Assembly (NCBI GenBank): GCA_023398855.1
Contig: JAEWRS010000052.1
Span: forward strand, 1-13,059
Direction of reading: 5' to 3'
Source: Bacillota bacterium
GTDB lineage: Bacteria; Bacillota; Clostridia; Lachnospirales; Lachnospiraceae
Length of the DNA: 13,059 nt
The notes under the pieces are model-generated. The model saw only the letters and a list, made by a program, of their open reading frames with translations. It searched no databases and was not told where the DNA came from. Within the stretch, counting starts at the first letter, position 1; every line of letters begins with the position of its first letter. Of the stretch, positions 6,080 to 13,059 are shown one piece after another. The translations under genes and the position numbers were made by a program.

Positions 6080-8101
6080 TTGAATAAGAAAGCAAGAGTA
6101 TCTCTAAGAACAAAATCAGTACTGGTAATTGCCCTGATGGCACTCTTAATGGGAGCAGCCGCGATTACCGTAAGCTATCAAACCTATGCTAATGCAATTG
6201 ACAAACATTATAAGACGTTAGCAGTGGATCTTGCCCGGACAGCGGCGACTCAAATGGACAGCAATGTTTTGATTGGCAGTATAAAGGAGGGAAAGCCGGT
6301 TGGAGATTATAACCGGATGCTGGATTTTCTTCGCGATGTACAGGCCGCCAACAGCGTGGAATACATTTATGTCCTTCAGCTCAGGCCGGAGCAGCAAGAG
6401 ACATTCACAGTCATGGATACCGATCCCGACGTGAGCTTTGGGGCAATTGATACGCTGGTACAGGATATGCCTGAGGATAAAGATGAGCTGGTGTATATCA
6501 GCAATACAAAAGCCTTTGGCTGGCTTTCCTCAGCAATGGTAAAGCTAAAGGATGACACGGGCAAGGCCTATGCAGTCATGTGCGTGGATATTTCCATGAA
6601 TCATGTGATGTGGGACAGGTACCACTTTCTTATAGTTGTACTGCTGGTGGTATGTATAGTGATGATAGCATCGGCTCTCATTATGGTCCTGCTGGTCAGC
6701 CGTTTTGTCGTCAAACCAATCAATCAGCTCTCCCGTGCAGCCAGTAGCTTTGTTTCAGACCGAGAGAGTGAGGAGACCGCCACAGCTGCCGACCAGCTCC
6801 GGTACAAGCGGGATGTAAATGCATCTTCCGCGTTAGCCCGGCTTGAAATCCATACTGGAGATGAGATTGAGTCATTGGCCGAGGCAATTAAGACGATGGA
6901 GCAGGAAATCAATGACTATATTGAAAACCTCACTGCAGTTACTGCTGAAAAGGAGCGTATCGGCGCAGAGCTTAATGTGGCAAAGCATATTCAGGCCAGT
7001 ATGCTTCCCAGCATCTTTCCAGCCTTCCCCCAACGGCCTGAGCTTGACATCTACGCGACCATGACTCCTGCCAAGGAGGTGGGCGGCGACTTTTACGACT
7101 TTTTCCTGGTGGATGATGACAGGCTGGCTATGGTGATGGCCGATGTGTCCGGCAAGGGAGTACCGGCGGCCCTTTTTATGGTGATTGCCAAGACCCTTAT
7201 CAAAAACGTGACGCAAACAGGCCTTTCGCCCAGGGCTGTGCTGGAGAAGGTTAACAATCAGCTTTGCGTTGGTAACGAGGCGGAGATGTTTGTCACAGTC
7301 TGGCTGGGTATTCTGGAAATCTCAACGGGAAGGTTAACCTGCGCAAACGCAGGGCACGAATACCCGGTAATCAAGCGGGGGGACGGTGATTATGAGCTCA
7401 TCAAGGATAAGCATGGTTTTGTGCTGGCCGGTATGGAGGGAACCCATTACAAGGAGTATGAGCTGCATATGAATGCAGGCGATCGGTTTTTCCTTTATAC
7501 GGATGGTGTGGCAGAGGCTACCGACGCGCAGAACCAGCTTTACGGCACGGACCGCATGCTCTCAGCCCTGAATAGTAATAAAAAAATGGATTGTGAAAAG
7601 CTGCTTGGCCGGATGAAGGAGGACATTGATGCCTTTGTGGGTGATGCACCTCAGTTTGATGACATCACGATGCTGAGCCTGGAACTAAAGCCACAGAAAG
7701 GTCCTGGTATGAAAAAGCTGAAATTAAAGCCTTCTTTAGAGGCCGTGGGCGAAGTGACTGCTTTTGTAGAACAGGAGCTTGAGACTTTGGAGGTCTCCAG
7801 GAAGGTAATCGCTCAGATGAACATTGCAGTAGATGAGCTATTCTCCAACATTGCCCGTTATTCAGGGGCCAATGACGCGACCGTGGGCGTGAGTGTGCAG
7901 GAGGGCCTTGTTAAATTGCGCTTTGCTGATAATGGCCGGCCCTATGACCCTACCGGGAACCCGGACCCGGACACCACACTCTCCGCTGAGGAACGGGACA
8001 TCGGCGGCCTTGGTATTTTCATGGTGAAGAAGTCCATGGACACTGTGGAATACGAATATCACGACGGCCTTAACATCCTGACACTGACAAAGCAGAACTG
8101 A
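6080..8101 (+). CDS. Membrane sensor with HAMP, SpoIIE-type PP2C phosphatase and RsbW-like kinase domains
   Basis: This is a 673-residue regulator. TM1 spans about residues 13-33, an extracytoplasmic sensor about 34-181 (Cache-like by size and topology), TM2 about 183-208, and HAMP about 208-282. A coiled linker with the SpoIIE/RsbU signature AELNVAKHIQASMLP (296-310) follows. The PP2C domain carries GGDFYD (335-340), ADVSGKGVPAALFM (354-367), ANAGHEYP (422-429), YTDGVAEATD (473-482) and FDDITML (526-532), so the metal-binding Asp337, Asp355, Asp475 and Asp527/528 are all present. The C-terminal HATPase domain (about 545-673) keeps DELFSN (Glu586, Asn590), DNG (617-619) and GGLGIFMVKK (642-651), so it looks like an active kinase. 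One protein can therefore both phosphorylate and dephosphorylate the STAS protein. TTG 6080 was chosen because AAAGGAGGTGAG at 6064-6074 serves as its ribosome site; the GTG at 6071 lies inside that site. The gene begins 14 nt after the transporter gene. Confidence 0.92.
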   Translation: MNKKARVSLRTKSVLVIALMALLMGAAAITVSYQTYANAIDKHYKTLAVDLARTAATQMDSNVLIGSIKEGKPVGDYNRMLDFLRDVQAANSVEYIYVLQLRPEQQETFTVMDTDPDVSFGAIDTLVQDMPEDKDELVYISNTKAFGWLSSAMVKLKDDTGKAYAVMCVDISMNHVMWDRYHFLIVVLLVVCIVMIASALIMVLLVSRFVVKPINQLSRAASSFVSDRESEETATAADQLRYKRDVNASSALARLEIHTGDEIESLAEAIKTMEQEINDYIENLTAVTAEKERIGAELNVAKHIQASMLPSIFPAFPQRPELDIYATMTPAKEVGGDFYDFFLVDDDRLAMVMADVSGKGVPAALFMVIAKTLIKNVTQTGLSPRAVLEKVNNQLCVGNEAEMFVTVWLGILEISTGRLTCANAGHEYPVIKRGDGDYELIKDKHGFVLAGMEGTHYKEYELHMNAGDRFFLYTDGVAEATDAQNQLYGTDRMLSALNSNKKMDCEKLLGRMKEDIDAFVGDAPQFDDITMLSLELKPQKGPGMKKLKLKPSLEAVGEVTAFVEQELETLEVSRKVIAQMNIAVDELFSNIARYSGANDATVGVSVQEGLVKLRFADNGRPYDPTGNPDPDTTLSAEERDIGGLGIFMVKKSMDTVEYEYHDGLNILTLTKQN

Positions 8102-8205
8102 TCAGACGAAGAAACAGATGAGGAACAACAGGAAGGTGAAATGCAGTTAAAATATACATAATGCAAAAGACTTCAGCCAGATGATACCTTAAGAATCAGA
8201 TAGAT

Positions 8206-8254
8206 AAAGAGCCATGTTTATGATATAGTAAATATATCATAGCTTGGCTCTTTT
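8206..8254 (+). terminator. Rho-independent terminator of the partner-switch operon
   Basis: AAAGAGCCA at 8206-8214 pairs with TGGCTCTTT at 8245-8253, and inside it TATGATATA at 8219-8227 pairs with TATATCATA at 8233-8241 around a GTAAA loop. The outer stem ends in a TTTT run at 8251-8254. It lies about 105 nt after the stop of the phosphatase-kinase gene. The outer stem starts with AAA, so it could also terminate on the - strand. Confidence 0.8.
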
Positions 8255-8307
8255 CGGTTGAAAGGAATGCAGGATGTTATGGTAAGGATCCATATGAAGC
8301 TGTTGGA

Positions 8308-8350
8308 AAAAGGCTTGCTTTTCCGCAAGATTGGTAAAAGCAAGCCTTTT
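8308..8350 (-). terminator. Bidirectional terminator, mainly for the HD-GYP gene
   Basis: This is a perfect 15-bp inverted repeat: AAAAGGCTTGCTTTT at 8308-8322 and AAAAGCAAGCCTTTT at 8336-8350, with a 13-nt loop. Read on the - strand it lies 21 nt after the HD-GYP stop and ends in five T residues, as a rho-independent terminator does. Read on the + strand it also ends in TTTT, so it would back up the terminator at 8206-8254. Confidence 0.88.
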
Positions 8351-8371
8351 CTACTGTCTGTAAAATCCAGA

Positions 8372-9442
8372 TTATTCATTATCATCAATAATAGTAAGGT
8401 TAAAGAGCGTACAGGATAAGTCCACATCTTTGCCTGCCTTTTGAGAAGGACTGATAAAACGGATAATCGGGCGAAGGGAAAATCCCGGAGTATTATCTTT
8501 TACGACCGCAGAGCTGCCGTCACTAAGATGAACAATGGTACCGATTGGATATGCTGAGACACAGTGAAGGAAAGCTGTCAGTAATTCCGGGTCAAAATGG
8601 CTATTGGAGCAGCTGGTGAGATAATCAAAGATCTGCCTGGGTGACCATGCTTTCCGGTATGGTCTGGTAGAGCTTAGGGCATCATATACATCGGCAATGG
8701 CCAGAATGCGTGCAAAAAGGGGGATGTTTTTGCCTGAGAGCCCTAAAGGGTACCCGCTACCATCATATTTTTCATGATGGGTCTGAACTCCCTGAAGCAC
8801 TGCCTGGGAAATTACCATATGTTCTTCCAGCTTTTTATAGGAAAGGCTGGGATGCTGTTTCATGATTTCAAATTCAACGCTGGTAAGAGGACCTGGTTTG
8901 TTGGTAATATCAATGGAAATATCTGTTTTCCCAATATCGTGAAGAAGGCCGCAGAGCGCCAGATCGTTTAGATTGGAAATGGTAAGGCCGATGTATTTTC
9001 CCAATAAAACGCTTAAAATGCCTACATAAAGACTGTGGGAATAGGTGTAGCCGTCATAATCCCTGATATCAATCATCTGAAAGAGATACTTATCTTTATT
9101 CAGGACATTCATAACAACGGATTCGGCTACTTTGGTGATTTCTTCGTAAACCTGTTTGCTGGACTGAAAAGTGAATTTTTTTAGGCTCTGGTCAAAGACA
9201 TCACGGATGCTTGTGAGCATTTTTGCCTTTAATTCCGGCTCCACGAAGTCTTCTGGTTCAATGCCTTCTGTTAGCTCTGTACCGATATATGCCCCTTGGA
9301 TTCCGATTCTTTTCATGCGGTTGATCATACGTTCGCTTAGCTTACAGCCGGTTACCGCAAAAGGAAGCATTGGGTTTATTCCCGGAATATTACGGGCTAA
9401 TTCCATACCTTCAGTCAATTTCTCAATAGGAAGATAAATCAA
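8372..9442 (-). CDS. HD-GYP domain protein, probable cyclic-di-GMP phosphodiesterase
   Basis: This is a 356-residue cytoplasmic protein (numbered from the TTG start). Residues 1-110 form the N-terminal region common in Clostridia HD-GYP proteins (IYLPIEKLTEGMELARNI near the start). The HD-GYP domain spans about 125-300 with the expected metal and signature residues: YSHS (His136), LLHDIGK (His168-Asp169), KQHP (His197), THHEKYDGSGYP (His222-His223, GYP 230-232) and IADVYDALSSTRPYR (Asp251). These residues indicate an intact hydrolytic site for c-di-GMP. No receiver or sensor domain is visible, so activity may be set by transcription. The frame can begin at GTG 9451, but that GTG forms part of GAGGTGA, the only good Shine-Dalgarno site, while TTG 9442 lies 6 nt after it, so 9442 is preferred. 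The terminator at 8308-8350 lies beyond its 3' end and the promoter at 9563-9591 upstream. Confidence 0.9.
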   Translation of the reverse strand: MIYLPIEKLTEGMELARNIPGINPMLPFAVTGCKLSERMINRMKRIGIQGAYIGTELTEGIEPEDFVEPELKAKMLTSIRDVFDQSLKKFTFQSSKQVYEEITKVAESVVMNVLNKDKYLFQMIDIRDYDGYTYSHSLYVGILSVLLGKYIGLTISNLNDLALCGLLHDIGKTDISIDITNKPGPLTSVEFEIMKQHPSLSYKKLEEHMVISQAVLQGVQTHHEKYDGSGYPLGLSGKNIPLFARILAIADVYDALSSTRPYRKAWSPRQIFDYLTSCSNSHFDPELLTAFLHCVSAYPIGTIVHLSDGSSAVVKDNTPGFSLRPIIRFISPSQKAGKDVDLSCTLFNLTIIDDNE

Positions 9443-9550
9443 TTCTTTCACCTCAACAGACCAAAACTCAGTCTCTTCTTTCTGTTCCTCAAATTCCTTT
9501 TATGCTATCTGTAAGTTCCTTTTTATGTTAAAGTTGGAAATATATACACA

Positions 9551-9591
9551 TTGACACATTAAATTATAGTGGGAATTTACTAATGAGTCAA
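9551..9591. promoter_or_regulatory. Imperfect inverted repeat, possible operator over the HD-GYP promoter
   Basis: TTGACACATTA at 9551-9561 and TAATGAGTCAA at 9581-9591 are reverse complements at 10 of 11 positions, and their starts are 30 bp apart (about three helical turns). One half covers the -35 box and the other covers the expected start of transcription of the - strand promoter. This arrangement suits a dimeric or cooperative repressor. The regulator is unknown. Confidence 0.5.
9563..9591 (-). promoter_or_regulatory. Sigma-A type promoter of the HD-GYP gene
   Basis: On the - strand TTGACT (9591-9586) is followed by a 17-nt spacer and a perfect TATAAT (9568-9563). This is one mismatch from the full vegetative consensus, with ideal spacing. 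Transcription should begin near 9556, leaving a 5' leader of about 115 nt before the TTG start. Confidence 0.8.
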
Positions 9592-9744
9592 TGAAAATTT
9601 GCATTTTAGATCCTGGTTTGACAGAGAAAAGTTAAGAGCAAATTTATGCAAAAAATCAATTATATTTTTTGAATGGAACGAAGAGCTGACTTAAAAATAC
9701 CATAAAAAAGTTATAAAAAAAGAAAGGGAAAGAGAGGAAATCTT

Positions 9745-10605
9745 ATGATCGAAATCTTAAACGGGATGCACGAAACCATTCATTATGAGTGTTCATTAGG
9801 GCTTCGTCTGTATCATAATACGAATTGTGAGGATTATCCGGATCATTGGCATGGAGGCATTGAAATAATTATGCCAACAATGGGAGGATATGAGGTCATA
9901 GCAGGGGAAGAACATTATTCTCTTGAGGCGGAAGATATCATTGTGATTCATTCTGGAGTAATCCATTCCTTAAAGGCACCTCTTGCGGGAGAACGTTATA
10001 TTCTTCAGTTTGATACGGCTCTTCTCTACAACTTAAAAGAAATGGAAACCCTGCTTCACATGATCCCTCCGGCAATACATATGAAAAAGGCGGACAAGGG
10101 TTCCCTTTATCGCTTTGTTAAGAAAAAGCTTGATAAAATTATTGAAGAATATCAGGGGAACAGCAGTTTCCGGGAAGCGTCCATCTATGCTGCTCTCATT
10201 GAGATATATGTGAAGCTGGGCAGAACCGCAGTATGGAGGGACAAAGTATGCCGGAAATTTCATAGTATGAAAGGCCACGAGTATTTCGGCGCTGTTATGA
10301 GCGCCTGTAATTTTATCAATCAGCATTTTATGGAGAATCTTACATTGGAAGAGGTGGCCCGGATCGGAGGATTTTCCAAATACCACTTTACCAGGATCTT
10401 TAAACAGTATATGAATATGACTTTTTACGAGTATCTGAACTCCAGGCGCATAAAAAAGGCGGAGGAGCTTTTATATAATTGTGGAGGAATGAGCATTACA
10501 GAAATTGCTATGAGCTCCGGCTTTTCCTCTATGAGCGCATTTAACCGTACCTTCAAGATGATTAAACACTGTTCTCCCAGCGGCTACAGGAAGATCAGAC
10601 AGTAG
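9745..10605 (+). CDS. AraC-family transcriptional regulator with N-terminal cupin domain
   Basis: This is a 286-residue one-component regulator. Residues about 15-95 form a cupin-type ligand-binding domain with DHWHGGIEI (His34, His36) and a second conserved His near HSGVIHSL (69-76), typical of sugar-sensing AraC proteins. The C-terminal 100 residues contain the two helix-turn-helix motifs: LTLEEVARIGGFSKYHFTRIFKQ (about 199-221) and MSITEIAMSSGFSSMSAFNRTFK (about 249-271), followed by SPSGYRK (family: P..yR). The ATG at 9745 has AGAGAGGAAA just upstream. It is divergent from the HD-GYP gene and lies 184 nt before a GH3 hydrolase gene in the same direction, with no terminator between. The hydrolase is therefore the probable target, with the product or a related sugar as inducer; this is an inference. 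Confidence 0.93.
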   Translation: MIEILNGMHETIHYECSLGLRLYHNTNCEDYPDHWHGGIEIIMPTMGGYEVIAGEEHYSLEAEDIIVIHSGVIHSLKAPLAGERYILQFDTALLYNLKEMETLLHMIPPAIHMKKADKGSLYRFVKKKLDKIIEEYQGNSSFREASIYAALIEIYVKLGRTAVWRDKVCRKFHSMKGHEYFGAVMSACNFINQHFMENLTLEEVARIGGFSKYHFTRIFKQYMNMTFYEYLNSRRIKKAEELLYNCGGMSITEIAMSSGFSSMSAFNRTFKMIKHCSPSGYRKIRQ

Positions 10606-10789
10606 TTTTATCCCGAAATATACCCATAGGAAGGTTTGCCTTGCAGTTGAATGCATTGGAAAAAGCAATATGTGCACTATTGGAAGCAAGAAGTGTGATG
10701 CTTAGACTGCTATGTTAATGATATGATAAGGTGACAAAGAACGAGGCAGTCAGCCGGAAAAATAAGATTAACAGGAGAGGGCAAATTTC

Positions 10790-12949
10790 ATGAATCAGGA
10801 AAAGCAGAAGGAGTACCGGAGACGGGCAAAGGAACTGGTGGCCAGCATGACACTGGAGGAAAAGGTTTCCCAGACAGTGCATAGTGCTGCAGCAATTCCA
10901 AGGCTGGAAATAAAGGCATATAACTGGTGGAATGAGGGACTTCACGGTGTGGCAAGGGCAGGGGTGGCTACGGTGTTTCCCCAGGCAATCGGTCTTGCGG
11001 CAAGCTTTGATGAGAATTTGCTTTGGGAAGTAGCTGATGTGATTTCCACTGAGGCCAGAGCGAAATTTCATATGCAGCAGAAATTCGGAGACGAGGATAT
11101 TTACAAAGGTCTTACGTTCTGGGCACCTAATGTGAACATTTTCAGAGATCCACGGTGGGGGAGAGGGCATGAGACTTTTGGGGAGGACCCTTATCTGACC
11201 TCAAGACTGGGAGTCAGCTTCATTCATGGCCTGCAGGGAAATGATGAGAATTATATGAAGGCCGCGGCCTGCGCCAAGCATTTTGCCGTTCATTCAGGAC
11301 CTGAGGATGAACGCCACTCCTTTGACGCAGTGGTGACAAAGCAAGATATGTTTGAAACGTATTTACCAGCTTTTGAAGCATGTGTAAAGGAAGGAAAGGT
11401 AGAAGCAGTCATGGGGGCCTACAACAGGACCAATGGGGAACCCTGCTGTGGAAGTAAGACCCTGCTTAAGGATATTTTACGGACTGCCTGGGGCTTCCAG
11501 GGGCATGTAACCTCGGACTGCTGGGCAATCAAGGACTTTCACGAGCATCATGGGATCACAGGCTCTGCCCTGGAATCTGTTGCCCTGGCCATGAAAAATG
11601 GCTGTGATTTAAACTGCGGAAGTTTGTTCTTATATCTTACCGAGGCCGTAAGCCGGGGACTTGTGCCAGAGGAGCGGCTCAATGAGGCAGTGGAAAATCT
11701 TATGGTGTCCAGGCTGAAGCTGGGGTTATTTGAGGAGCCGCAACATGTGAGCTACAATAACATCACTTATGAGCAAAATGATACCAAAGAGCATAGAGAG
11801 CTTTGTTTCAAAGCTTCCAGGAAGTCCCTTGTACTTCTTAAGAATGAGGGGCAAATTCTTCCACTAGATAAGAGTAAGATAAAAACCATTGGGATCATTG
11901 GGCCAAACAGCAATAACCGGAAGGCACTGATTGGAAATTATGAAGGAACTGCATCCAGGTATTTTACCATTTCAGAAGGAATACAGGATTACGTGGGAGA
12001 TGATATCCGTGTTATGGTTTCAGAGGGGTGCCATTTATGTAAACCAAAGGTGAGCAGTCTTGGACAGGAAAACGACCGTTTATCAGAGGTTCGGGGTGTA
12101 TGTGAAGCCAGCGATGTGATCATTGCCTGTATGGGCCTGGATTCCAGCCTGGAAGGGGAAGAAGGCGATGAAGGGAATGAGTATGCCAGCGGCGATAAAC
12201 CGAATCTCTCTCTGCCGGGGCTGCAGCAGCAGGTATTGGAGGAAATCCATAAGAGCGGGAAGCCAGTGGTTCTGGTTCTGTTATCGGGAAGCGCTCTGGC
12301 GGTATCCTGGGCAGACGAGCACATTCCAGCCATTATTGAAGGATGGTATCCCGGGGCTCAGGGAGGCAATGCCCTGGCAGCCGTACTGTTTGGTGATTAT
12401 TCTCCGGAAGGTAAGCTTCCTGTGACTTTTTACAAAACAACAGAGGAGCTGCCGGCTTTTACAGATTATGCCATGAAGGGCAGGACCTACCGTTATATGG
12501 AGAAGGAAGCTCTTTATCCCTTTGGCTATGGACTTTCCTATACAGATTTTTCTTTCAAGGATGTGACTGTAAGCAAAGACAAGATCCAGAAAGGAGATGT
12601 CCTTACCATTAGTGCTGTGTTAAAAAATGAAGGCTCTCGGAAAGGGGCAGAAACCCTGCAGGTATACGTAAAATCCTGTGCGCCCCAAACACCCAATGCC
12701 CAGCTGAAGGCATTTTTAAAGACAGAGCTGGAGCCGGGAGAGGAAAGAGAAGTGAAGCTGACATTATCTGATAAAGCCTTTGCTTTACGGGATGAACAGG
12801 GAGATCTGGTGATGGAGGCCGGTACCTATCAGGTATATGTAGGAACACAGCAGCCTGACAGCCGAAGCCAGAAGCTAACGGGAAAAGCACCGGAATGGGT
12901 TTATGTATCCGTTGATCAGAGAGTTGTCCTGGAAACCTGCTGTATATAA
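10790..12949 (+). CDS. GH3 family glycoside hydrolase (beta-xylosidase/beta-glucosidase type)
   Basis: This is a 719-residue intracellular enzyme with no signal peptide, predicted to remove terminal beta-linked sugars from oligosaccharides. The N-terminal (alpha/beta)8 domain holds YNWWNEGLHGVAR (44-56), APNVNIFRDPRWGRGHETFGEDP (112-134), KHFAVHSGPEDERH (163-176) and MGAYNRTNGEPCC (208-220), with the nucleophile Asp243 in HVTSDCWAI. The second domain (about 330-560) contains LEGEEGDEG, where Glu457 or Glu458 is the probable acid/base region, then LPGLQQQ, then EGWYPGAQGG. An Fn3-like domain closes the protein (about 585-690). YNWWNEALHGV-like wording is common in GH3 beta-xylosidases and related enzymes, so xylosidase is slightly favoured over glucosidase, but substrate cannot be fixed from sequence. 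The ATG at 10790 has AGGAGAGG at 10773-10780. No confident promoter was found in 10606-10789. The AraC gene upstream probably controls it. Confidence 0.93.
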   Translation: MNQEKQKEYRRRAKELVASMTLEEKVSQTVHSAAAIPRLEIKAYNWWNEGLHGVARAGVATVFPQAIGLAASFDENLLWEVADVISTEARAKFHMQQKFGDEDIYKGLTFWAPNVNIFRDPRWGRGHETFGEDPYLTSRLGVSFIHGLQGNDENYMKAAACAKHFAVHSGPEDERHSFDAVVTKQDMFETYLPAFEACVKEGKVEAVMGAYNRTNGEPCCGSKTLLKDILRTAWGFQGHVTSDCWAIKDFHEHHGITGSALESVALAMKNGCDLNCGSLFLYLTEAVSRGLVPEERLNEAVENLMVSRLKLGLFEEPQHVSYNNITYEQNDTKEHRELCFKASRKSLVLLKNEGQILPLDKSKIKTIGIIGPNSNNRKALIGNYEGTASRYFTISEGIQDYVGDDIRVMVSEGCHLCKPKVSSLGQENDRLSEVRGVCEASDVIIACMGLDSSLEGEEGDEGNEYASGDKPNLSLPGLQQQVLEEIHKSGKPVVLVLLSGSALAVSWADEHIPAIIEGWYPGAQGGNALAAVLFGDYSPEGKLPVTFYKTTEELPAFTDYAMKGRTYRYMEKEALYPFGYGLSYTDFSFKDVTVSKDKIQKGDVLTISAVLKNEGSRKGAETLQVYVKSCAPQTPNAQLKAFLKTELEPGEEREVKLTLSDKAFALRDEQGDLVMEAGTYQVYVGTQQPDSRSQKLTGKAPEWVYVSVDQRVVLETCCI

Positions 12950-12977
12950 AAAACAACATATTCTGGTCATTTGCGTG

Positions 12978-12999
12978 GGGGGATTCTTATGAATCCCCC
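12978..12999 (+). terminator. Rho-independent terminator after the GH3 gene
   Basis: GGGGGATTC at 12978-12986 pairs perfectly with GAATCCCCC at 12991-12999 around a TTAT loop, and is followed by a T-rich stretch ending in TTTT at 13007-13010. It lies 28 nt after the GH3 stop. The remaining bases to 13059 are AT-rich with no gene seen. Confidence 0.88.
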
Positions 13000-13059
13000 T
13001 CTGTTATTTTAAAAAAAAATTCTATGTAAAAACAGTGGGGATAACCATTCATACTTAAC

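Larger units (their letters stand above)
9443..9744. other. Divergent intergenic region (HD-GYP / AraC)
   Basis: No gene is seen in these 302 nt, which are very AT-rich. They contain the - strand promoter and inverted repeat described separately, a roughly 115-nt 5' leader for the HD-GYP gene with no riboswitch pattern recognised by eye, and the AraC ribosome site AGAGAGGAAA at 9731-9740. A TTGACA at 9618-9623 could be a -35 box toward the AraC gene, but no convincing -10 box lies at 16-18 nt from it. Confidence 0.6.

Noticed and set aside
6872..7216. 114-codon open frame on the - strand inside the phosphatase-kinase gene
   Set aside because: It lies wholly within a gene with clear PP2C and HAMP motifs, and shows no recognisable domain of its own.
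8137..8163. Very short open frame after GGAAGGTGA (ATGCAGTTAAAATATACATAA)
   Set aside because: It encodes only six residues; a leader peptide role cannot be supported because a terminator follows and no gene is downstream on that strand.
9618..9648. Possible sigma-A promoter for the AraC gene (TTGACA at 9618-9623)
   Set aside because: The -35 box is perfect, but sequences 16-19 nt downstream (AATTTA, TTTATG) match the -10 consensus poorly.
10680..10727. Possible promoter before the GH3 gene (TTGGAA; TATGAT)
   Set aside because: No pair of boxes has 16-18 nt spacing: TTAGAC to TATGAT is 14 nt and TTGGAA to TATGTT is 25 nt.
11989..12333. 114-codon open frame on the - strand inside the GH3 gene
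   Set aside because: It is fully covered by the conserved GH3 second domain and has low-complexity S/T/R-rich content typical of a shadow frame.

Overview
The window looks like part of a Firmicutes chromosome, most likely a Clostridia/Lachnospiraceae-type anaerobe. This is inferred from strong GGAGG-type Shine-Dalgarno sites, apparent TTG/GTG starts, a SpoIIE/STAS/RsbW-like regulatory cassette, an HD-GYP protein and an AraC-GH3 sugar locus. No rRNA, tRNA, CRISPR array, transposase or phage gene was seen. The species cannot be named from the sequence alone.

Region 1 (1-3122, + strand, AT-rich) is the downstream end of a small carrier-protein biosynthetic operon. It holds the C-terminal end of a condensation-domain-like protein (cut by the window edge), a stand-alone acyl-adenylating enzyme, a 72-residue acyl/peptidyl carrier protein, and a CDF-type membrane protein whose usual transmembrane metal ligands are mostly replaced. 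Together they resemble a dissociated NRPS-like system that activates a carboxylic acid, loads it on a carrier and transfers it. The product is unknown.

Region 2 (3158-8101, + strand, visibly GC-richer) is a tightly packed four-gene operon: STAS anti-sigma-antagonist-like protein, DUF2156/LPG-synthase-C-like protein, a MATE-type transporter carrying a C-terminal RsbW-like ATPase domain, and a membrane-bound sensor with HAMP, SpoIIE-type PP2C phosphatase and RsbW-like kinase domains. Every part of a partner switch is present, but no sigma factor is in the window. The HATPase domain fused to the transporter has altered ATP-binding motifs, so it may be the docking target of the STAS protein. This would be a partner switch that controls a membrane transporter or lipid-modifying output instead of transcription. 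It is the most interesting system in the window.

Region 3 (8102-9744) has two strong hairpin terminators between convergent genes, an HD-GYP cyclic-di-GMP phosphodiesterase-type gene on the - strand, and a divergent intergenic region. That region contains a near-consensus sigma-A promoter (TTGACT-17-TATAAT) flanked by an 11-bp imperfect inverted repeat that looks like an operator.

Region 4 (9745-13059) holds an AraC-family regulator with an N-terminal cupin, followed by a GH3 glycoside hydrolase of the beta-xylosidase/beta-glucosidase type and a strong terminator. This is an ordinary carbohydrate-utilisation pair.
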